NCBI GenBank assembly: GCA_037102815.1
Contig: BTPP01000011.1
Coordinates: 496,001 to 560,000 of the forward strand
DNA from: Neurospora intermedia
Taxonomy: Eukaryota; Ascomycota; Sordariomycetes; Sordariales; Sordariaceae
Direction of reading: 5' to 3'
Length of the DNA: 64,000 nucleotides
Part shown: in pieces, positions 55,642 to 64,000 of the stretch
Numbering within the stretch: the first letter of the stretch is position 1
How the letters are laid out: each line of letters opens with the position of its first letter
Program-made: the position numbers and the translations under genes
The notes under the pieces: generated by a model
Database searches by the model: none
Told to the model about the DNA's origin: nothing
Seen by the model: only the letters and a program-made list of their open reading frames with translations

Positions 55642-57059
55642 ATGCAGTCCCTATTTCCAGAGCCCAGAAATGAAGAGACAAAAAGCGGGCAACGCGACTG
55701 GATTGCGCACAGAGCACAACCTAGGCCTGAGCATGTCGAGCTCTTCAGTAAGTTGTTTGTCGGCGGGGATGAATGACGGGTTTCAGCTTCCACGCTGCCC
55801 ACTTTTGCCAGTGAATTCCCATTTACTAACACGAGTTGTGATACCAAGAACTTCTTTTCACCTCCAGCCTGACCGCCACAGTCTTTATTCCCTTTGTAGG
55901 CGATCAAATGAGCCGAAACCAGGTGATGGCGCGAGCGGAGGCAGCTCAGTGTCGCCCCATCGCAACCCCTATCGACATCTCGTTGGGATTATTTGTCTCA
56001 GCATCATGTGTCGAGCGTCATGAGCTCAAGGGTGCGTATTCGGTAGTCTTTAGGCAGATGTCGCCTGGCACAAGCGACCATGGCGAGGTTTTCAAGATGG
56101 GTTGGAACCAGCCTTTCGCCTCAGACGAACACGCTGCGAACAGTCTTGCAATTGCTCAGGCAATTAGTATCGCGGACACGAGATTGCGCGCAATCGCAGC
56201 CAGTTCGCAGGGAAAATTCTTGGGAAACGTTAGGGTTCAAATATTTTCAACCAGTAACTCAGCCCTTCGCAACATAATCAACCAGGCCGAGATTCGGGGC
56301 CAACGCCAAGCCCTCCACACCAGAGTCTCATCACTCGTCCACCAAGAAGTACAGAAACTGGCCGATATTCCGGGGATGAGGGTCGAACTGGTTCTCTATT
56401 GGGTTCCAGCCAATTCTGGCGTGACGAGCCAAAAGGAAGCGGGCAAGATCGCTACGAAATGCCGCAAAAACGGCAAAAGCATGTTCTTTGTCAACAATAA
56501 AGAGAGGCCCAGTGAAGAGTTGCCGAAGTCAGTCTCGTTACTTGTCAGAGATGTCCTAATTCTGGAGCGTCTCCGGATCAACAAGGAAAGGAGGGCCAAC
56601 GGAAAGGCAACCTTGGCAACCACGACCCTCCGCAAGGCAGCTCGCGCAACCGCCGAGCCTGCCATGAACCAAGACCACCCCGCCTTGTGTCCTGCTGAGA
56701 CTCCGAAGACCCAACTTCAAGAGCCTCGCCCAGGTCGTTCTGACCCCCGCGACCCCACCCCGGCGCCCGACGGCCAAGACCTCACAACAGAGGGGAAAGA
56801 GCAGACCAACGAAGGCTGCCTTGATCCGCTGGAGGAGCAGGCTCTCGTCGATCGACAGCTCCTAATCGAGACTTACGAGTATAACATTCGTTTCTGCAGG
56901 GAGAGGGTCCTTCCAGGACGCAGCACTTACAGGACCCAGCAGCTTTGGGAGAAAACTGCCGAGGCTTACTGCGTTGACCTGGAGAAGTTGGTGCCGGGCC
57001 ATCCGTTGACTCGTGTTCCGCCCCGTTCCTTGCTCTCTTACATCTTTTCTTCACCATGA
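55642..57059 (+). CDS. RNase H-fold gene F, probable pseudoenzyme
   Basis: Exon 1 is 55642-55747 (106 nt, MQSLFPEPRNEETKSGQRDW...), the intron is GTAAGT to TTGTAG (152 nt, phase 1), and exon 2 is 55900-57059; 421 residues. Domain landmarks are LGLFVSAS (Asp to Ser), GAYSVVFRQMSPGTSDHG, ANSLAIAQAISIADTRLRA (Glu to Asn), VQIFSTSNSA (Asp to Thr), and YWVPANSGVTSQKEAGK (His to Asn, final Asp lost). All five active-site positions are therefore changed while the frame and fold pattern are kept. A Pro-rich linker leads to the C-terminal family block LEEQALVDRQLLIETYEY and VPGHPLTRVPPR. It is the most altered member and closest to gene E. A non-catalytic nucleic-acid or protein binding role is inferred. 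Confidence 0.73.
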
Positions 57060-57787
57060 AGAGCATCGAAGTTTTGCAGTGATCGTGGGGCGATTTGGAC
57101 GTCAGACTTTGTGTTGTTGGAGTTTGTGCTGGGAGTTTCTGTTGAGCCTCACTCGGAAGTATTACAGTGAAGAGGTGGTGAGGAAAGATGGAGTAGCTGA
57201 CAAAGGGAATGTTTTGTGGTGGTTTTTGTTCTGTTAGCAGGCATGGAGTATGGTGTTTGTCTCTTTCTGTTTATGAGATACCCGGACTTCAAAGAGAGTT
57301 CAGCTTGCATGTTTGGTGTTTGAGTTCTGTTTAAATTTTTGTATTAGTTTCCATACCACCCCTCTCATTCAAAAAATTATTGTTTGTCTGAAATAGCCAC
57401 TTGCATTTTGAAGTGCATAGAACTTGTTGAAAATATGCAGTCCATACATTGACTGACTCCATTCCATTTCCTTGGCCACAGGGCGGGGGGCTGAAGCGAC
57501 CTTTGCACTGTTAGTGCATTGAGCCTGCAGTGGGCCTATAATACGCTGTACGGGTACTGATGCTTAGCACAGCAGCAATAATTGAAGGGCCCTTCATTCC
57601 ACTGAAAAGGCCGTGAGAAAACGACAAAATGCCCGAGACTGACTTCACGACACCTACAGGAAGCTCAATTCATCATACTACGTTACGCGACATATCTGTA
57701 TCAGTTGTTCGAAGGCATGTAACATCATGATTAAATCCTGTATTAGCTGGGTTCTTTGCCCTCCTCAGCATGTTCTGTCGGTCTCTT
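57060..57787. other. Convergent intergenic region, no gene seen
   Basis: A/T-rich spacer between the 3' ends of RNase H-fold gene F and the glucanase gene. No RNA or coding feature seen. Confidence 0.35.
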
Positions 57788-60279
57788 TCACATTGCCTCC
57801 GGAGTGTACCTGCCCACATCGCCTCCCGACCCAGACCACGACCCGGTGAACCCCTCGTTCGTGACAATCTCGGTTCCATTCTCCAACCTCAACGTCGCCC
57901 ACGTATCCTTCGAGCACAACCCAAACGCCTGCAAATTGGCCGGCGTCTCCTCCACCCAATGCATATACCGCTGGCACTGATACTGCCCCGCGCACCCTTG
58001 GTAACCCGGCCCGCTGAAGAACGCCCACGAGGCACTGGCGTAGGTCCGAATGTCGCTTCCGCCGTTGATGTAGTTCGCAAACCCCATCCGACACCTCTTC
58101 TCGTTCTCCTGCCCCGCGCACCAGCTAAAGTCCGGATCACCCCATCCCTCCACGTCCGGCGTCCACGGATGCGGCACCACCTGCACCGCGTTGTCTCCCT
58201 GGTCATAGTTGGTCTCGCTCTGCAACATCGTCACTAACACACTCGACGCCTTTCGTAGATTGAGCTGGTACAGCCACCAATGCTCCGATCCCAGCGCGTG
58301 CAGCCAAGTCCCCTTGGTCGCTTCGACGAGCACCCCGCCCTTTCCGGCAATGTTGCTCCCGCCCGGCGATATCGGTTCTTCAGCGATGTGATCGGCTACC
58401 CAGTTCCATACGTTCTCGAGATACACGGATGACGTTGAAGCGAGATGGATACCCAAGAAAGCGGCCTTGCACGGCTCGTCTGTCTCCGAGTTGACGCACT
58501 TTTCCGTCAACGCCTTTGCGCCCCGCGTGCCTCCGACCGTTACAAGCGAATTCCATATTGCCACGTCCCCCGGCTGCGCACCGGCGAGGTTGAACTGCAG
58601 GATGATGGCACCAGGAAGCACGTCCGATACGGTGAAGCGCATATCTTGGATGTGAGCGGTGCCAACATCGCCGGGGTTGCCGACCTTGATGATCGGTTGG
58701 GGATGAGCGCTGTCTGTGAAGAAGGGGCCATATCCTGTGATGGTGGCCCACGCTTCGCCGACGATACGGGAGCCGGAGGGAACGAAGAGGGTCGAGTCGA
58801 CGCGGTACTTGCCGAAGGGGAAGTAAGCGATCTTGTTCTGACGAGCGGCCAGACGAAGGATGGCGTTGAGGGTGGAGGACTCGTCCCGGGTGTTATCGCC
58901 GAAGACGAGGTGGCCTCCGTTCTGAAGAGGATCCTTGACGTTGAGAAAGTCTCGGATGCTGAGCTCGGCATAGTTCGGTGCTGGAAGGTACGCATAGCGC
59001 CCATCAGATCCAGGGGCCAGCGATGATGGACGGTTCAACTGCGCTGCTTCAATAGGACCGTAGATGGGATCATGGCCAACAGTGTTGGCGTACGAGAGCT
59101 GGGCTACGTATGGTTTGGCTGCCAGGACGAAGTCACCAGGTCCTTCGACCGCGTTTTCGCTTTTTCCGCTAATGACACGAAGGTTCTCGACCAAGTAGTT
59201 TGGCCAGTCCGTCGTCTTCAGTGTCGTACCGGAGTTGATGGAGGTGGCATCGATTAGGCCAATCCAAGGGTTGCCCGCGACGTGGTAGACGCCCAAGCCA
59301 CAGCCGTCAAAGGTCGGGTTGACGATGCTGATCGTGGCGCCACCGTCAATGAACATTCCCACAGCATTTTGAAGGAAGTAAATGCTCTTGAAGACAGCTT
59401 GCTGATGGCCGTTATACCAGATACCGTTTTGCCCGTATTCGATACGAACATCCGAAACTCCGAGAGTCGAGCCACGACCGAGACGAATACCACTGTGCCC
59501 CTCACCATCGATGGCAGGCGCCATACGAATCTTGACATTCTGCAACTGGGCTCCTTGAGCAACACCCCACCAGAGGGCTGTAAAGGCTTGGTCTCCTGGG
59601 ATATCGGTGGTGTCGAGGATCAAGTTTTTCAAGGAGACGGCGAACGATAGCTCCCCGGAGATACCAGTTGCCGGGTCTTGGCCAGAGATCAACGTTTGAT
59701 TGCCGGAGAAGTTCGAAGATGCTTTGATGACGGGTGGCTAGGAGTTCACAACACGATCAGTATCAACTCACTTCCGCTTGCATGGGACAGGCCACCATCC
59801 TTACATCTGTTGCGTCGCCCATCAGAATGGTGTCGGTGTTCATAAAGATGGTCTCGGAGATCTCATATGTTCCCGGCGGTATGTACACAACCTATGAAGC
59901 CCTTCTGTCAGCGTTCTTCTATGCTCACCTCTGAGGCAAATGAGGTGCTTACTCGTGGCTGGGAAGCAAACCATAGGCCGTGTCTCTTTGCACCGTTGGT
60001 CCCCGAGTTGATCGCCGTTTGGATACTCGCCCCATCGCCGGGTTTCACCGCTTTGAAGACGGCGTAGTTGACATCTCCGTCAAGGTCGGGAGCGAAGCCG
60101 CGCACGAGGGGAGTGCTGTGGTCGATACTGGAGTACCAGAACTTGGTTGGTCGGTCGGAAACACTATGAGCGCTGGTCCAGTTCAAGGAGACTGAAGCGG
60201 AGACGTCCAGCAACGGAGAGGCAACTGCGCTGCTCCCAATGAGAGCCACAGCGGCCACAAATTTCTTGATCACCATCAT
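57788..60279 (-). CDS. GH55 exo-beta-1,3-glucanase
   Basis: Three exons on the minus strand: 60279-59953, 59891-59805 and 59737-57788 (introns of 61 and 67 nt, both phase 0). 787 residues, as expected for GH55. The signal peptide is MMVIKKFVAAVALIGSSAVA, with secretion expected. The protein is two tandem right-handed beta-helix (pectate-lyase-3 type) domains. The first starts at FWYSSIDHSTPLVRGFAPD and has the typical DGDVNYAVFKAVKPGDG, VVYIPPGTYEISETI and GWGVAQGAQ-like turns. The second starts near AELSIRDFLNVKDPLQNGGH. ENVWNWVADH and EHWWLYQL follow in the catalytic C-terminal half. Members release glucose or short units from beta-1,3-glucan (fungal wall or laminarin). Divergent from the GH7 cellulase gene across 2.4 kb. 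Confidence 0.93.
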
Positions 60280-62591
60280 CTCAGAGCTGTGGTGTCGTGG
60301 AAGCAGAGAGTGGCGCTCCTCTCTGAACTTTTAGGCCATCAGATGAACTACGATGGGAATTGTCAGGCCTTATGCGAAATCGGCACCACACCGACTGTTC
60401 CGTCCCATGTGGGAAATCGCATTGCGAACGCCCATACATCCGATGCAATACCGACATCCTTGTCGAAGACCAAAGCCCATTCTGGAAGGAGTATCAACCC
60501 GGTATTCGGTGATAGGCCAATGTCTTTCCCATATCCTAGCCCCATGTATGGACTGAGTAATCGAACGTCCCATCACCTCCACATTGGAAGATTATCTTGG
60601 TGTTCCTGGGCGAGCTGGGGAATTAGTGCGGTCTACAGTGGATATTACACAGGACTCCGTAGCAGCCGATCGCCGCTGACGATACCGGGTTCCCTTACTC
60701 AGGGTTCTTTATCACCTTACTCATTCGTCCAATCCGGAAGAGCCTCAACCGCGGAAATGGCCCGCGATTTCAGGCACCAGTATTTCCAACATTTCGACTC
60801 GCGCGCCACGAGCACGCTTTGGGAGACATGGGGTTGCAGTATTGATCGGAACCTGTCAACCTGATCTCGGTATGCAGGGTGGCACCCCTGTCGTTTAGCA
60901 CGCCTCTTCGCCCAGATTAGTATAAGCTCAAGGTTAGCGCTTATGTTACTGAACACCTAAATTCGAGAGTTTCGGGGTTCGGGTTATTGTGCAACCGTCA
61001 TGGTCTCACTGCGGTACCTCTACACTTGTGCTTGTGTGCGAGACTGCACATCGCCAAGACCCTGGTGTTGGTCCAAAAGGGGGTGCCCCTGAATGTTGAG
61101 TGGATTCATGTCCTTGTGTTCTGTGAAGCCATGCAGGCGACCATATGGTGGTGGTTAGCAGTGTAAACAAACCCCTGAATTGTGGATACCAACAGGCTTG
61201 TGTGCATCTGCTTGGACAATGCGATTGCAATTGGGCCAAGCAAAGCATCATTGGGAGTTTTCTTCATGAACAAAAGTCTTGACACATTTTCCAGCTTTAT
61301 TCACATGGACTACTGTCATCATTAGGACGGTCCTTCGTCAGGACAGACCACAAATTTCCACGCAGGCTACTGTCAACAAAGCCGAACATGTGCGACCACA
61401 AGGAGTCGGAATGCACATTGTCATTCAGAGCTCTAAAGCCCCAAATTCTCATGCCCGGATTACCCAGTCGATATTCCTCTCAGCTCCTTCGTTTTTGATC
61501 TTGATCCTCTTCCAAGTTCTGTATCTGAGTCCATTGGTCGGGAGATATGTATTTCACAGAAACATTCGGGTGCCCATCCCCGTAAGCCAAGACGTGGCTC
61601 GTTTTTAGCATCGTCTTACGAGTCACGAGGATCACTGTTGCAGCACCAAACCACCGGCAATCTTGGCCGCCAGCCGTCCAGTCCCGGCCGGAAGTGCCAC
61701 CTCCGCAATTTCAAATACCCGGGATAAATACGGCGGCACGCCCTCACATTCTTTGGTTCTTGATATCATCTGCTCACCTGCTCACCACCCAGAACCATGC
61801 GGAGTAGTATTCCCTGAATATCCCATCTACACCTCAATATCCAGTAAATATGCGCAACTCTGCTCAGAAACATTTTATCCCAATCGCCATCATAACCGAC
61901 GGCAAACTATCACCGCATGTGCTCGACGCCCGCCAATGAGACAACTACGGCATTCTTGGCTCATATGAAGCCGTCGGTGGCAGGGCCCCGATGAGGGGCG
62001 ATTAATTGCCATGTTGATTGCATTACAGCTTGACGCGCCCATCACGAGTCTTCAACCGCCGCTTCATTACCTGCTATCATTGGCATTAGTCAACGACCAG
62101 AGTCCGACCGAAAACTCCGCCACTGTTTAAATCGATATGGAAAGTCGAACAGACGACGTAGAAAGGCTGGGCGACGGTAAAATTGACGGAGAGATCAACT
62201 CGGGGCCATAACTTGAAGGTCCCTATAAACTTTGTACCTTGGTTGACATCTCGCCTTCAGGATAGCAACAACGAAATACATGCGACAGTGTCACGGATTA
62301 GCCATCACATTTCCCCGTCTCTGGGTCAACAAGCGTTCCCGAGCTTCCCCAGATTCCCCAGAATCATTTACTTCGGACTACTACCCAACAAGCTATCCCT
62401 TGGATGTGCATAAGTTGATCTCAATTAACGTATGAAAGGTTGATTGGCCAACCAGTCGGGGATATATCATTATATGGGAACTCGGATGACGGTCCCATTC
62501 AGTGTTGAGGATGTTTCCCTGACATGCCTCAACTATCACAGGCTACGGTTGTGCCCAAATGGAGTGGCGAATCTTTCCAACAAGGAAAACG
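60280..62591. other. Shared upstream region of divergent GH55 and GH7 genes
   Basis: 2.4 kb with no supportable gene. The 191-codon plus frame starting at 60289 abuts the glucanase start and has no motif. The region probably carries promoters for both secreted hydrolases. I did not identify a regulator site with enough specificity to call. Confidence 0.4.
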
Positions 62592-62598
62592 TATAAAT
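62592..62598 (+). promoter_or_regulatory. TATA box of the GH7 gene
   Basis: TATAAAT about 107 nt upstream of the ATG at 62699, in a position typical for strongly induced cellulase genes. Confidence 0.55.
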
Positions 62599-62698
62599 GA
62601 TGGCACGCACACACCCAACATTGGACCCAGATCTACTGACCACGCCATCTGACTCCTTAACGACGTTCACACTACTACTTTCTCCCCAGGCCATCATC

Positions 62699-64000
62699 AT
62701 GAAGGCCTATCTCGAATACCTCGTTGCGGCTTTGCCCCTTCTCGGGCTCGCCACCGCCCAGCAAGTCGGCAAGCAGACGACGGAGACGCACCCCAAGCTG
62801 TCATGGAAGAAGTGTACCGGCAAGGCCAATTGCAACACCGTCAACGCCGAGGTCGTTATCGACTCCAACTGGCGCTGGCTCCACGACTCCAGCGGCAAGA
62901 ACTGCTACGACGGCAACAAGTGGACCAGCGCCTGCAGCAGCGCCACCGACTGTGCGTCAAAATGCCAGCTTGATGGAGCCAACTACGGAACTACCTATGG
63001 CGCTTCGACCAGCGGTGATGCCCTCACTCTCAAGTTTGTCACCAAGCACGAATACGGCACCAACATTGGCTCGCGCTTCTACCTCATGAATGGCGCGTCC
63101 AAGTACCAGATGTTCACGCTTATGAACAACGAGTTTGCTTTCGATGTTGACCTGTCTACTGTTGAGTGCGGCTTGAACGCTGCTCTGTACTTTGTGGCTA
63201 TGGAGGAGGATGGTGGTATGGCTAGCTACTCTAGCAACAAGGCTGGTGCTAAGTACGGCACTGGAGTAAGTACCTGTGGACCACATCCTGACTGAAGAAT
63301 GGCGCTAACAGCTTCGATAGTACTGCGATGCCCAATGCGCTCGTGACCTTAAGTTCGTTGGTGGCAAGGCCAACATTGAAGGTTGGACTCCGTCCACGAA
63401 TGATGCCAACGCCGGTGTCGGTCCCTATGGTGGTTGCTGCGCTGAGATTGACGTTTGGTGAGCCCCCCTTTATCAAGAGCTCATTAAAGACGTATTTGGA
63501 CTGTCACTGACCATTGTCAAACGGAAACAGGGAGTCCAACGCACACTCGTTCGCCTTCACGCCGCACGCGTGCAAGACCAACAAGTACCACGTCTGCGAG
63601 AGGGACAACTGCGGCGGCACCTACTCCGAGGATCGCTTCGCCGGCCTCTGCGACGCCAACGGGTGCGACTACAACCCGTACCGCATGGGCAACACCGACT
63701 TCTACGGCAAGGGCAAGACCGTCGACACCAGCAAGAAGTTCACGTATGTTTCCCTTCGTTCCTCCCCCCCCCCTGTAACTCCCTTTCCACTTGTGTACCT
63801 ACTCACCCCACTAACAACCCAATAGCGTCGTCTCCCGCTTCGAAGAAAACAAACTCAGCCAATTCTTTGTCCAAAACGGACAAAAGATCGAGATCCCCGG
63901 TCCCAAATGGGACGGCATCCCATCCGACACCGCCAACATCACGCCCGAGTTCTGCAGCGCGCAGTTCCAGGCGTTTGGCGACCGCGACCGCTTTGCCGAG
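62699..64000 (+). CDS. GH7 cellobiohydrolase/cellulase (partial, cut by window end)
   Basis: Exons: 62699-63265, 63321-63457, 63531-63743 and 63826 to the edge, with three short introns (GTAAGT, GTGAGC, GTATGT; a CTAACA branch in the third). The start was chosen at [20 protein letters not shown] because it begins a signal peptide; the frame is open a little further upstream. The mature protein starts near [16 protein letters not shown]7 landmarks are [21 protein letters not shown], and the catalytic EIDVWE with nucleophile Glu231, Asp233 and acid/base Glu236 (the intron splits the Trp codon between them). [18 protein letters not shown] and [15 protein letters not shown] carry conserved Cys. 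It cleaves cellulose, probably from reducing chain ends. The loops that distinguish cellobiohydrolase from endoglucanase and any cellulose-binding module lie beyond the edge. Confidence 0.95.

Noticed and set aside
58445-59026. 193-codon plus-strand frame inside the GH55 gene
   Set aside because: Antisense shadow of a well-supported glucanase exon.
60289-60864. 191-codon plus-strand frame in the GH55/GH7 spacer
   Set aside because: It starts 10 bp from the glucanase start on the other strand and reads like promoter DNA, with no domain or codon bias.

Overview
The window looks like chromosomal DNA of a filamentous ascomycete, most likely a sordariomycete (Sordariales-like). Evidence: short spliceosomal introns with GTRNGT donors and CTAAC/CTGAC branch points; lignocellulose and glucan hydrolases (GH7, GH55); a fungal-type cystathionine gamma-synthase; dispersed tRNA genes; and a hAT transposon fossil full of C-to-T/G-to-A stop codons of the kind left by repeat-induced point mutation. 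No species call is made.

Layout. 0-5 kb: the 3' end of a gene with 35-residue repeats, then a 1206-residue low-complexity protein (-). 5.3-8.2 kb: tRNA-Val(CAC) and a cluster of four small Ser/Thr-rich genes, two with a duplicated promoter. 10.2-11.8 kb: an MFS monocarboxylate-type transporter. 12-23 kb: a repeat-rich stretch with five tRNA-like Pol III-type units and two RNase H-fold genes. 24-31 kb: a housekeeping block with a cystathionine gamma-synthase-like enzyme, a short-chain dehydrogenase, tRNA-Lys(CTT) and the phenylalanyl-tRNA synthetase alpha subunit. 33.5-34.9 kb: a secreted Gly/Ala/Lys/Ser repeat protein whose frame stays open for 97 codons past its stop. 35.5-39.2 kb: another Pol III-type unit with a hAT element beside it. 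39.7-57.1 kb: four more RNase H-fold genes, a phosphatidylserine decarboxylase-family enzyme, a tetrad-repeat Tyr/Gly protein and four more Pol III-type units. 57.8-64 kb: a GH55 glucanase and a GH7 cellulase, divergently arranged, the latter cut by the window edge.

Two systems stand out. (1) Six paralogous RNase H-fold genes share a short first exon, a phase-1 intron and a C-terminal motif of the type ALIDRQLxE. Three keep the catalytic Asp/Glu/Asp/His/Asp set. Three neighbours at 43-57 kb have lost most of it, so they look like pseudoenzymes. A seventh gene, encoding the tetrad-repeat protein, has the same first-exon architecture. (2) Ten copies of a roughly 240-330 bp unit carry a TATA-like box, a CAACA start-like motif, a tRNA-type A box, a conserved 3' domain with a B box, and an oligo-T terminator. 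The ends can pair, with apparent compensating changes between copies. This fits a family of RNA polymerase III transcribed noncoding RNAs better than a simple retroposed SINE, because the upstream promoter is copied too.

All gene models were made by eye from reading frames, splice consensus and remembered family motifs. No database search was run.
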